Below are positions 42,571 to 52,095 of a stretch of 64,000 nucleotides of DNA, piece after piece. Numbering within the stretch: the first letter of the stretch is position 1; each line of letters begins with the position of its first letter. Source of the DNA: Gliomastix tumulicola (Eukaryota; Ascomycota; Sordariomycetes; Hypocreales; Bionectriaceae); the NCBI GenBank assembly GCA_001599755.1, contig BCHX01000001.1, positions 682,001-746,000 on the forward strand. Direction: 5' to 3'. The translations under genes were made by a program, and so were the position numbers. The notes beneath the pieces were generated by a model, which saw only the letters and a list, made by a program, of their open reading frames with translations, had not been told where the DNA came from and did not search any database.

Positions 42571-43881
42571 TCAAAAGCCCAGGGCGCTGATGTCTGCGCT
42601 CACATCTCTCCCCTGCATCATCTCCGCCATCACCCTCCCCGTCCCGAGACTCAGACTAATCCCCCACGGCCCATGCCCCGTCGCAATGAAGACTCCCCCA
42701 TCGCTTCCTGGTCGTGTCGTGACGCCTCCACCGAGGTGCTCGTCCCCGATCCTAGTAATGATGGGTGTGCCGCGGACGGTGACAGGGCGGAAGCAAAGGC
42801 CCTCACGGACGACCTCTAATGCTTTCTCGTCGTGATTCTTGATGACTTGTTTCGCAACATCTAGCAGCTGACCGATGGATGCTTCCTGCGGTTCAGCAGC
42901 TGTTGCAAGATCAGGCAGCGGGATGGTCGCTGAGTTCACGCCTGCAATGTATATCACACCCTCTCTCCTCGCATACACCTCCGGCGCCAGATCCCCCAAG
43001 TCACAATACACGGAGTGATAGCGTGCCTCACCCTCTCCTTCAAGGCCATCCGGAGTCTTCACGACGAGCGAGTGTCCCGCCAGGCTCGACACCGGAATCC
43101 GCAGACCGGACTCCGGGAACAGCGCCTTAAAGACGCTCGGGGTCCACGCACCGGCCGACAGCAAGAGCCGCGTGCAGGGGATCTCCGTCTCGGCAGACGA
43201 GTCGGTGTACCCAATGCGCACACTAGCAAGCTCGTCGCGGACGTCGGTGGCGATGCAGAGAGCCGTGGCCGGATGGTAGACGTGGACGCCGAGGCCTTTG
43301 CAGCGGTCGAGGAGGAAGGAGCATAGTTTGAGAGGGTCACTAAGGTAGGCATGAATCAGTATAAGAGAAAAAAAAATACAGTCCAATAGGATATAAAAGT
43401 GAAGCACGTACACTATGGCGGTGCCATCTCCCTTGTCGAGCACCTGGACCTGATCCCCATCTACTCTTCTCAGCCAACCAGGAACATCTCCCCTCCTCAC
43501 AGCCTCCTCCCTCCCTCTGACAAGCTCAGCCCTGCTCCCGCCCTCCGCCAGCCAATCCTCCCCATCCACCACGCCGCCCGTCGGTCTACTCGCCCCAGGA
43601 TCGTAGCTCACCGTCACGCTCGGCGCATACCCCCATCTCGCAGCGCCGCCAAACACCTGCGCCAGCCGCCGGTGCTCCGCAAACGACAGGGCGCCGAGCG
43701 CGGCACAGGCCGGCTGGAACCAATCCCGGGCCACGAAGCCGCCTGCGAAGCCCGACGCGGAGGCGAAGAGGCGAGGGGAGGCGTCGACGAGGTGGATTGT
43801 GCTACCCGGTTGGTGGTCAGCGAGGCAGTAGGCTGTGGCAAGGCCGATGATGCCCGACCCGAGGATGACGGTCGAGGTCAT
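42571..43881 (-). CDS. FAD-dependent oxidoreductase, Tda3-like (DAO family)
   Basis: Predicted flavoprotein with a D-amino-acid-oxidase fold. The N-terminal STVILGSGIIGLATAYCLAD is the FAD-binding GxGxxG loop, and HLVDASPRLFASASGFAGGFVA is typical of the yeast Tda3/S. pombe SPAC1F5.03c group. The C-terminal GVIYIAGVNS and ATGHGPWGISLSLGTGRVMAE complete the FAD site. A GTACGT..TTAG intron at 43340-43411 is 72 nt long and keeps the frame; spliced, the protein has 412 residues and reads GTAIVDPLKLCSFLL, as expected. Retention would insert a strongly hydrophobic stretch. Tda3 is linked in yeast to endosomal trafficking; enzymatic substrate is unknown. It converges with the homocysteine methyltransferase gene with 66 bp between stop codons. 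Confidence 0.9.
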   Translation of the reverse strand: MTSTVILGSGIIGLATAYCLADHQPGSTIHLVDASPRLFASASGFAGGFVARDWFQPACAALGALSFAEHRRLAQVFGGAARWGYAPSVTVSYDPGASRPTGGVVDGEDWLAEGGSRAELVRGREEAVRRGDVPGWLRRVDGDQVQVLDKGDGTAIVYVLHFYILLDCIFFSLILIHAYLSDPLKLCSFLLDRCKGLGVHVYHPATALCIATDVRDELASVRIGYTDSSAETEIPCTRLLLSAGAWTPSVFKALFPESGLRIPVSSLAGHSLVVKTPDGLEGEGEARYHSVYCDLGDLAPEVYARREGVIYIAGVNSATIPLPDLATAAEPQEASIGQLLDVAKQVIKNHDEKALEVVREGLCFRPVTVRGTPIITRIGDEHLGGGVTTRPGSDGGVFIATGHGPWGISLSLGTGRVMAEMMQGRDVSADISALGF

Positions 43882-44185
43882 GTTACAGTGGCCGCCCGAG
43901 GCTGTGTGTTACCAACGAACTAGTAATCAAAAATTGGCAATGTGCAATACTATCCCTTGGATGGTTCGAGTCGAGTCGTACTGGATGGAGCTGCCGGGGC
44001 GAGCGCCTCAGTGAGGCTCAGCATTTCCCAGTGATAAGGGTCCCCCCCTCAGTATTTGGTAGTGACGTTTGTTAGCGCCCCCAGAGCCTAAAAAGCCATC
44101 CATCCCCCACCTTCGGCGGGCCACAAACATCTCCATCCACCAATCCGCCAATTTAATCCAACCAAGCACCCAAGCCAGCCCGAAA

Positions 44186-45310
44186 ATGGTCACCATCACA
44201 GGATCCCTCCCCATCCGCATCCCACCCTCGACAGCGAAGAAAGCGACCATGGCGCCCAAGGTCTTCGTGGTCACCGGCGCCAGCAAGGGCATAGGAGCCG
44301 CCGTCGCCGCCCGCCTGCTGAGCCTCAAGCACAACGTCGTCCTCACGGCCCGGTCCGAGGACCTGCTCGCGGCCATGAAAAAGTCGCACCCGGAGCAGGT
44401 CGAGTACATCGCCGGCGACATCACCGGGATCCAGGTGCGAACTACCTCAATGATTGGATAGAGAATTTATTCATGGGTCTGGTCTAGGAGTGTAACGGCG
44501 TGGACTGACTGGAAAGACAGCTACCCACCAGACTCATTGAGCGGGCCATCAACGCGTTCGGCAAACTGGATGGCGTGGTCATCAACCACGGCATCCTTGA
44601 GCCTAAGAGGGTTGCCGACGTGTCTGACGACGAGATGAAGCATATCTACGATATCAATGTCTTCAGCGGCTTCGCTGTGGTAGGGTCCAAACCAGTTGCC
44701 ATCGTGTCAGGGAACCCTTACTAAAGAAGAGAGAATCACAGGCCAAGGCTAGCATACCGGAGCTGCGCAAGACCAAGGGCGCCCTCGTCTGGGTCTCGTC
44801 CGGCGCCGCGACGAAGCCCTACGTCGCCTGGGGCTCCTACGGCTCCTCCAAGGCCGCCATCAACCACCTCTCGGCGCACTTCGCCGCCGAGGAGCCCGAG
44901 ATCATCAGCGTCACCGTGGCACCCGGCAGGGTCAACACCGAGATGCAGGCCACCCTCCGCGACCAGGGCAAGGAGTCCATGAACAAGGACGTGTACGACA
45001 GCTTTGTCGATGCGTACGAGAACGACACGCTCCTCAAGCCCGAGCAGCCGGGCTACGTCATTGCAGAGTTTGTTGCCGATCCCTCCAAGGAGCTGAGCGG
45101 CAAGTCGGTAAAGTATGGTCACACCGTGTCACACAGTTTTCCGAAGACGACATGTTAACAGCGCAACACAGCTGGAACTCACCGGAGTTGGCCCCCTGGA
45201 AGAAGGTTGAGGAGAAGGAAGAGAAGGAAGAGAAGGAGGAGAAGGACGAAAAGGACGAAAAGGAGAAGGTGGTGGAGGAGAAGGTGGAAGAGGAGGAGAA
45301 GACTGCCTAG
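44186..45310 (+). CDS. Short-chain dehydrogenase/reductase with Lys/Glu-rich tail
   Basis: NAD(P)-dependent oxidoreductase, cytosolic. Introns 44435-44520, 44680-44741 and 45113-45171 give 305 residues. The classical SDR marks are TGASKGIG (cofactor loop), INHG in place of NNAG, the catalytic Ser in WVSSGAA and the YGSSK catalytic Tyr/Lys pair, followed by VAPGRVNTEM. It resembles the yeast YIR035C/YIR036C (IRC24) group. The last exon restores SGKSVNWNSPELAPWKK and then adds a tail of about 36 residues made of KEE/KDE repeats. The start could also be the inner ATG at 44249, which has the stronger context (GACCATGG); the extra 21 residues are not conserved-looking. Confidence 0.9.
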
Positions 45311-45387
45311 AGAGGACCTAGAACTTTAACCCGCGATGTTAGCGATGTGGTCATCAGAAAGCAGGCATAATACAAGGCGTAGACAAA

Positions 45388-45479
45388 ATGCAAAAATCAG
45401 TCGAAAGATGAAAAGCTCTTATTTTACTCCACATGGCGATTCAGGATTAGCATGGAATAAGTTTTGTCATCATTTGCAT
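45388..45479 (-). ncRNA. Box C/D snoRNA, snR53-like (18S rRNA guide)
   Basis: In order on the minus strand: stem ATGCAA, box C ATGATGA (45473-45467), D' box CTGA (45444-45441), box D CTGA (45400-45397), and the matching stem TTGCAT, 92 nt in all. The D' guide region is complementary to the 18S rRNA stretch ATTAGCATGGAATAA over 15 nt. The D+5 rule points to the A of TTAGC, the site guided by yeast snR53 (A796). The D guide could pair with CGAAAGATG of 25S rRNA (9 nt plus a G-U), where D+5 falls on the second A. rRNA sequences are from memory. Confidence 0.82.
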
Positions 45480-45899
45480 GTCGTGGTGCTGTTCACTGAG
45501 AGAACGAGACGAGAAAATAAAAATCGGCGTCTTACCTGTTTGCTCCCAGTCGCCCTCGTAGACGAGCATTGTGCCAGCTGTCATCCGTCACCTGAACGGT
45601 CCAGCAAAACCTGCCACTCCGCCATCAGCCACAGCTCCGGAGCCAAACGTCAAAAGAATCATCTCCAATGTTTTGCTCAGGCTATAAGATTCGTTCCGTC
45701 ATGTTGTGTCGGAATTTGATAGTGCTATAGCTGAGGCATCACGGCAAGTCGAGGGTGATTGGGGGGCGCGAGGACACCGGAGGCTCGTACCGTTCGCGAA
45801 CGCGCGTCTAAATCTGCTGACTGGTCAGTCAACGTTCGACTCCTAGCAAGTCTCGAGAAGCAAGTTGATCAAACAAGAAAACGAAGGACGTGTTGGAGT

Positions 45900-45988
45900 T
45901 CAGATGCGTCTATTTGGCTTAGACTGGTCACTCAGCACCAGAGGCTTGTCGAACCTCCTAAGACTGGGGCGACAACGAGAATCATCAT
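45900..45988 (-). ncRNA. Second box C/D snoRNA candidate in the same host gene
   Basis: Box C ATGATGA (45988-45982), D' CTGA (45935-45932), a C'-like GTGACCA just after it and box D CTGA (45903-45900) span 89 nt in the middle of the first host intron. I could not match either guide region (complements CACCAGAGGCTTG and ATGCGTCTATTTGG) to rRNA or snRNA from memory, and no terminal stem is evident, so it is weaker than its neighbour. Confidence 0.5.
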
Positions 45989-46130
45989 AAAAGGGGTTTG
46001 CAGGGAAGTCGAGAGTTAGAAGACGAGGAAGACTTACCATGATGCGGAAGCGCAGAGCAGGAGCAGCAATGGAGCGCTGCTGAGGTCGAGTCTGCTTGCG
46101 AGCTGAGAGTGAGGTGGAAGAAAAAGAAGG

Positions 46131-46868
46131 GCGATGGAATTTTGGAGGTCGAGATATTTTTTTATTTGAAGGGCAGGCACTCGCCGATGATTGGTTCAGC
46201 GTGATCCGGCTCCACAATCAAGATCTTGGACCGCGAACCGTCGCATCAGCGGACATAAAAAAAAATCCCACGGCAGGGATGGTGTCTATCTGATTACATG
46301 CGATTTGAGGGTGAACGAAAGAGTCACAGCCACACCGTCAGGTCGCATACAATACAAATCCTATTGATCGGTGTTGTACCAGGACAAGCTTTTCATGGAT
46401 GCCTCCTTGCCATTTTCTCGCCTTGTCAGGTCGACAGTGAGGAAACCATCCACTTTTATGTCCCCTGCGGCCCTCAGCCACGGCTCCACCCTGCAGCTCC
46501 CAGAAGCTCCCCACTGCCTGTAAGTTCCCCGAAGCAGCATAAAAACAGGCAGTTCCCCCACTATCAAACGCGCCACAGCCAAACCTAAAGTTATAAGTCT
46601 CATCGACCTCTCACTTTCGAGTCTCATCCATCACGTCAGTTCGAGTCTCCCTTTTCCTCCTCAAAAGCTTCGACTTCGCGACGAATTCCCCGGAATATTT
46701 GCAACTACATCCTCGTCGTTCTTTATTCCCTCTCTCTACCTATACATATACCAACTCATCTTGTACCTTTTCATCTCAACTCCCACGTGGACCGAGCACA
46801 CCGCCGCTGGAGCTTATACGACAACAAAGTCACCCGTCCTTCCTTCTTTGTCTCCTTCGCCTTCCATC
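46131..46868. promoter_or_regulatory. Shared upstream region of the snoRNA host and Dr1 genes
   Basis: Divergent promoter region. The 200 bp before 46869 are pyrimidine-rich, as expected for a Dr1 leader; A/T runs lie at 46155-46165 and 46256-46264. Confidence 0.4.
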
Positions 46869-48035
46869 ATGTCAGATCACGAGTTTGGGGGTAAGTTGAA
46901 AATTATTTGACAAAGAACCACATTGCGAATAAAAGAGCCACACGATCCCGTCCTTTCCCGACGGCAGACAATGCTCCTACGCGCACCCACGTCTGCATTT
47001 CATTCACTCCTCGGGAGTGGAAGCAAGCAGAAGCAACACAAGCAAGCAAACAAGCGCCCCGGGCAACTGCCGCGCCGTCTCTCGAGGTCTTGCGCGTCGC
47101 AGGGCTTCCCTCGCAGCTATTCACTGCCCTTTTTCTCTTCCTTCACCATGTTCCTTGCCTGGCCCTGTTCCTCAAGATATCTCGAAAGGCTGGAAAGGGC
47201 GACTCGTTGTGAATGGGCTCTCGCCTCACACTCTCTGTTGGGAATCGCCGCCGCACGGGCTGCTCCTGCCTCACCACCAGCCTCATAGAACCAGTGTTCT
47301 AGCCCGCCATGCCGACCAATCAGGACAGATACTGGGCGTCCTTCGACAGCTCGAGTCAGATGCCGTCCCAGTTATACCTTCTTTGCTTGTCGTTCAGTCT
47401 TCCCGTTTATCGCTAACTCGGTCTCTCGTAGGTAACGATGACCTATCACTGCCAAAAGGTGCGTCCTCACGTCACATTTCCCCCCCACCTCCTCCCATCA
47501 GGTCGTGTCTGTAGCCATTCTACGTCCATGATATCCATTATCCAGCCATCACCAGCCCCCTATCCATCATGAGAAGTACCCCCAAGGTAACGATTGCCAA
47601 AGCCACGGTTCAGAAGATCGTCACGGAAATCATCCCCTCCAAGGACGGGATCGCCTTCGCGAAAGAAGCCAGAGACCTGCTCATAGAATGCTGCGTTGAG
47701 TTTATCACGCTGATCTCGTCCGAGGCCAATGAGATCTCAGAGAAGGAGGCAAAGAAGACCATCGCGTGCGACCACATCACGAAAGCGCTCGAGCAGCTTG
47801 GCTTCTCCGACTACGTCCCCGCCGTGTTAGAGGCGGCCGCAGAGCACAAGGAAGTGCAGAAGGTGAGTGCCATTCTTCAAGATATATGCGCTCTCGGGGA
47901 GGAGGTTTACTGACACACGACCGCCAGGGACGAGAGAAAAAACAGGACAAGTTCGCTAACAGCGGCATGAGCATGGAAGAACTAGCTAGACTACAGGAGG
48001 AGCAGTTCGCACAGGCTCGGGAGCGCCATGGGTAG
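46869..48035 (+). CDS. NCB2: Negative cofactor 2 beta subunit (Dr1/Ncb2)
   Basis: Histone-fold protein that pairs with NC2-alpha and binds TBP on DNA, repressing or tuning RNA polymerase II start; nuclear. Four exons are needed (46869-46890, 47432-47458, 47603-47862, 47928-48035), giving 138 residues. The first two exons are tiny (22 and 27 nt) and together read MSDHEFGGNDDLSLPK, the family N-terminus, which supports the splicing. The histone fold follows: ATVQKIVTEIIPSKDGIAFAKEARDLLIECCVEFI, then EANEISEKEAKKTIACDHITKALEQLGF and YVPAVLEAAAEHKEVQK. The last exon adds KKQDKFANSGMSMEELARLQEEQFAQAR. The first intron is long for this genome (541 nt) and lies in the 5' part, where regulatory elements are common. 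Confidence 0.95.
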
Positions 48036-48608
48036 GATTCGAAGCCTTGGTGAGCAGCCCGATGCGGCGGGGGTCTTCTTCGAGTCATGTTGGTGTTCCT
48101 GTGGCAGGGGATTTTGCCGGGGAGGGCGTTGGAACTGGCGTTTGTTGGAAGCCTCGACTTGGGGCTTGGGGAGCGACGGATCCGGTGTGGAATTAGGCAT
48201 GCGTTTGCGAGTCTTACGGCGTCGTGTTAACGAATAAAAGACCTTGTTTCGTGGTCTCGAGTATTGTTGCTCCTCCAACCGATTCGCCAGCCTCGACGTG
48301 ACTCATCTGCTTGTGACAATGCCGTCGGTCTTTATCGATAACAGCAGGCATCAACAGGTGGGGGGGGTTCTTCCTCGACCCCACCAATGCATCATCGTAC
48401 ATTACAGATCTTGACCTGCAAGAAGCTGCTACCTCTCCCAAGCTGATTCTGTCGTCCAACACCACCGATGCTGTGCCGCGCCTCCATCTAGCCGCGCTCG
48501 ACAACCATCCAACCACCCTCCGCCGCCGCCGCCGCAAAAATAGGTCGCCGACGCCGAGACCGACACCCCAAGTCCAGGCCCGGACCTAGCGTCCCTCGCT
48601 GGCGCAAG
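48036..48608. other. Intergenic region
   Basis: 3' flank of Dr1 and promoter of the sirtuin gene. No gene or repeat seen. Confidence 0.4.
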
Positions 48609-49886
48609 ATGGGACAAGAAGAGTCCCGCCTCGTCTCCGACAATGAGCCGCCCACGACGCTCACGGAGCGCACCCTCGCCGGCGTCGCGGAGCACATCAA
48701 GAGCGGCCAGGTCCAGCGCATCGTCGTCATGACCGGCGCAGGCATCTCCACGGCCGCGGGCATCCCCGACTTCCGCAGCCCGGGGACGGGCCTCTACGCC
48801 AACCTCGCGCGCCTCAACCTCCCGCACGCCGAGGCCGTCTTCGACATCTCCTACTTCCGCCAGAACCCGGACCCGTTCTACGTCCTCGCGCGCGAGCTGT
48901 ACCCGGGCAAGTTCCACCCGACAGTCTCGCACGCCTTCATCGCCCTGCTCGCGGGGAAGGGCCTGCTGCGCATGCTGTTCACGCAGAACATCGACTGCCT
49001 GGAGCGGCGGGCGGGCGTCCCCGCGGAGAAGATCGTCGAGGCGCACGGGAGCTTCGCGACGCAGCGGTGCATCGACTGCAAGGAGGAGTTTCCGGACGGC
49101 GAGATGAGGGAGCACGTTGAGAAGGGCCAGGTGCCGCGGTGCAAGAGCTGCAGTGGACTGGTCAAGCCGGACATTGTCTTCTTCGGCGAGGCCCTGCCCA
49201 GCGCGTTCTCGCAGAATTCATACCACACCACCATAGCCGACCTCGTCCTTGTCATCGGGACCAGTCTCTCTGTGTACCCGTTCGCGTCACTGCCGGAGAT
49301 GGTGCCCCGGGACAAGCCCAGAGTCCTCTTCAACATGGAGCGGGTCGGCGAGATGGGCACGAGACCCGACGATGTCCTTGTGCTGGGAGAGTGTGACGAC
49401 GGCATCAGGAAGCTTGCGGACGCGCTCGGCTGGAGAGAGGAGCTCGAGGAGCTCTGGAAGAGCATCGTTGGTCCGAAGGAGGCCGCCAGACAGAAGTCGA
49501 CATCGAAGAAGCACGAGGAGGAGATCGAAGATGAGGTGGCCAAACTGACGGCTGGTGTCGAGGCTGCCCTGAAGCTGGAGGACACGTCAGAGACGGAAGC
49601 AAAGACTGCGGATGCTGCAGAAGATGCAAAAGAAAAGACGGAAGAGAAGGAAGAGAAGGAAGATAAGAGAGACAAGACACTAGAGCAGACTCGGGACGAC
49701 GCTGCCTCGAAGAAAGTCGAGGCCGGGGAGTCTCCAAACAAGAAGCAAGAACTGCCAACGACTACTGAGTCCGAGACGGTCAGTGCCGCACCAGCCGCAC
49801 CAGCGGACACGGAGTCAGCTCAAACCGAACCGAGTACAGACGGGAAGACTCTTCCAAGTACAGAGAACGAGAAGCCCGTGTTATGA
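48609..49886 (+). CDS. HST2: Sirtuin, Hst2/SIRT2 class NAD-dependent deacetylase
   Basis: Removes acyl groups from lysines using NAD; Hst2 proteins are mainly cytosolic and move to the nucleus. One exon, 425 residues. NAD-binding GAGIS (about 43-47) with GIPDFRSPGTGLY, TQNID (125-129), catalytic His in EAHGSF (146), zinc cysteines CIDC (154, 157) and CKSC (178, 181), then VKPDIVFFGE and VIGTSLSVYPFASL. The N-terminus MGQEESRLV fits an N-myristoylation motif (Gly2, Ser6). After about residue 300 the protein changes to a tail of about 125 residues rich in Glu, Lys, Ala and Thr (EEKEEKEDKRDK), likely disordered. The catalytic core looks complete. Confidence 0.96.
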   Translation: MGQEESRLVSDNEPPTTLTERTLAGVAEHIKSGQVQRIVVMTGAGISTAAGIPDFRSPGTGLYANLARLNLPHAEAVFDISYFRQNPDPFYVLARELYPGKFHPTVSHAFIALLAGKGLLRMLFTQNIDCLERRAGVPAEKIVEAHGSFATQRCIDCKEEFPDGEMREHVEKGQVPRCKSCSGLVKPDIVFFGEALPSAFSQNSYHTTIADLVLVIGTSLSVYPFASLPEMVPRDKPRVLFNMERVGEMGTRPDDVLVLGECDDGIRKLADALGWREELEELWKSIVGPKEAARQKSTSKKHEEEIEDEVAKLTAGVEAALKLEDTSETEAKTADAAEDAKEKTEEKEEKEDKRDKTLEQTRDDAASKKVEAGESPNKKQELPTTTESETVSAAPAAPADTESAQTEPSTDGKTLPSTENEKPVL

Positions 49887-50330
49887 TTGGGAATTGGGTA
49901 GAGGCGCGGTTTGGGAACTCCGTCGCTCAACATATTTTGAAAAGCGCTTTAGGGATCGGGTCTTAGGGGTCTTAGAAAGAAACCTCTCGTTTGTTCTTTT
50001 TCCAGGGTTTATGGATACTATGGCAAGACATGATTTTGGATAACATCTTTCCATTCACGGCGTCAACCAAGTCTTAATAGGTGGTCCATTTCAGCGTGAT
50101 TATGTTGACAGCTTCCTTGCTACAGCTATGCCGCCACAGAGCGGCGATTCAGACGTCAATGCGGTTGAGTAGCGTCGTCGTCAATGTCTTGAGCAATGCC
50201 TAGATTTTCTCGTCCTCTCTCCTCCGTTTTTTTGTTGATTCGCTTATTATACAGGCCGGCCGCCGAGTGTAGTTGTACAGTGATTCGTTCGAGCAGTCGG
50301 GCGTGGAATTCGAAAGCCAGGCGGAGGGTA
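49887..50330. other. Convergent intergenic region
   Basis: 3' flanks of the sirtuin and Mgr2 genes; nothing else supported. Confidence 0.4.
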
Positions 50331-50912
50331 TCAGTCATCTCGCTTCTCCCGTAGCCATCGGGCTTGTTCTCTGATAATCATCGGCCGGCGCTGGGCGCGC
50401 AGGTAGAGCTCGTTCCACTTGGTGTCGGCGTCGCTACGGATGACACTGCCCACGGCCATGAAGCAACTAAGGGTGGTGTCAGTCAGCTGGAATTGCGCAT
50501 GGTGTAGGCTGGCGAACAACTCACCCGAATGTAGAACCCGACATGAACATGTACTGGCCGAGCGTCCTCATGACTCCGGCCGTCCCCGCGCCGTAGCGGA
50601 AGATGTTGACGGTTCCTGCGAATGTGAGCTTCGGGTCATCGTGCACCGGGTCGTCGCTGTGTCGTACCGTAGAGGAAGCCCATGATGGCACCGACAGCTA
50701 TGAATAGGTTATAATCAATAAGAACACACAAGTTTTTCAGTAATAGGATCACTCACTTCCACCCATCATCGCGCCCATTTTGACTGGAAAAGACGTCGTC
50801 AGTATCCGGTGTCGGGCACAGCTTGAACCACCATCATTCCAGGAAGCGTACTCTTGTCAAAGGTGGAAGGGCCATGCTGGCCACCAGACGGAATCGCTGT
50901 AACGGGAGGCAT
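50331..50912 (-). CDS. MGR2: Mitochondrial import protein Mgr2 (Romo1 homologue)
   Basis: Small inner-membrane subunit of the TIM23 complex that couples Tim21 and gates lateral release of proteins. Five exons (50912-50852, 50783-50757, 50697-50668, 50615-50525, 50466-50331) give 114 residues. The internal exons of 27 and 30 nt are very small, yet the joined protein is clearly family-like: FDKIKMGAMMGGTVGAIMGFLYG, then TVNIFRYGAGTAGVMRTLGQYM and SGSTFGCFMAVGSVIRSD. These form two glycine-rich membrane helices in hairpin form. The C-terminal charged segment REQARWLREKRDD follows the fungal pattern. Confidence 0.95.
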
Positions 50913-52095
50913 GTTGACGACGGATTGGCTTCGGGCTGAACTTGCTGAGGAGCTTGCGCAAAGGAGCGAATCGAATTATTGATGCTCGAACTCGATCACC
51001 ATCGACAACCTTGGAATCTCCTCCCGGGCTCTTCCCCACAAAATCATGCGACAGATGCAGGACCCACAGGCGCTGTCGAATCGGCACAACGTTTTTGCGC
51101 TCCAGCTTCAGGGGGGTGCACAGTGTCACGGAAGACCCCAGACTCAGAACGCACAGTACAGAGGGCGTCACGTGTGGTACGACAAGCGGGACCCGTATGT
51201 AGTGCGGCTCTAGGCGTCGTGAGAGGATTATCTGCTTATCTTGGCCTGTTGACGATGGATAATATGAATAATTGACCATCCGATTGACTGGATTGCTTTT
51301 TTCCCCATTGTGTCGTCCGTGGGAGCTTCCCCTGGCGCCTTATTGAAGTCTCGTCGCCGAAGGCCGAGGGTGGCAGGCCTTGCGCTTCTCCACTGTGCGA
51401 TTTCGCCGCGCCAGGCTTTCTCAGCACTGCGCTACGTACCTTTTCTGGGGCCGCCCCCCAAAACCCAGAGCCAGAGCAACGCCAGTTCCAGTTGTTGCAG
51501 TTCTGCGAGAGAGAGAGAGAACCCAGAGCGGAGCGCTTAGCGAGCCTTGGAGGGAAAGACGACCATCTCTCAAATCTTCTTCTCCCTATGATTCCTACCT
51601 TCCGCTGCTCAACCCGCCCTCCACCACACGACGCCCCCCGATAGACTCGTCGCTGTGATTGTCAAAACTAGGTTGGTCCTCCCCTCCGTCTTCCGATCGG
51701 TTTTTTAGGGGCTCCTGGCCACGGTAACGCGACCGGGAGGCGGCGCTACCACCTGGCCTCGGGGCGATTGACCAGGTCTCTACAACTATCCACAGCACGA
51801 CCCGAGACTGACCTCACCTTTCGCCCATCAGACCACTCCCCCAGGGACACGACATATTTTTTTTTCCTTGCTGCGAGCCGAGCGATAACGAATAATTTTT
51901 TGCACGAACCCCTGGCACCTCAGCCTCGCGTCACTCGCTCCTCCCTCGCCACGAGGTGGTGAGGTGTAGATCACGCTATCTCCCATCCCCGGCGAAACGA
52001 GGAAGGGTTTTTCCACCCTCCTTCCATCGAGCATCCATCCCCCAGCGCCCTGCATCCTCTCCTATCAATCCGGCCCTGTGCAGCAGACCTCCTCC
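50913..52095. other. Intergenic region between Mgr2 and the FHA gene
   Basis: Divergent promoter of about 1.2 kb. The stretch 51560-52090 is pyrimidine-rich and probably the long leader of the FHA gene. No other coding signal. Confidence 0.4.

Larger units (their letters stand above)
45318..46130 (-). ncRNA. Putative spliced non-coding snoRNA host gene
   Basis: On the minus strand a GTAAGT donor at 46037 pairs with a TTGCTAG acceptor at 45843 (195-nt intron). A GTAAGA donor at 45535 pairs with a GCTAAC branch site and an acceptor near 45318-45324 (about 215 nt). Each intron contains a box C/D snoRNA candidate placed 49-62 nt from the donor and 57-79 nt from the acceptor. No conserved protein can be read from the exons; the only methionine before the first donor is followed by no sensible frame. 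Filamentous fungi are known to use such non-coding host genes. The 5' end is uncertain; 46130 is a guess within a shared promoter with the Dr1 gene. Confidence 0.5.

Noticed and set aside
48878..49810. 310-codon Ser-rich frame antisense to the sirtuin
   Set aside because: Complement of Glu/Lys-rich codons; the sirtuin on the other strand is certain.
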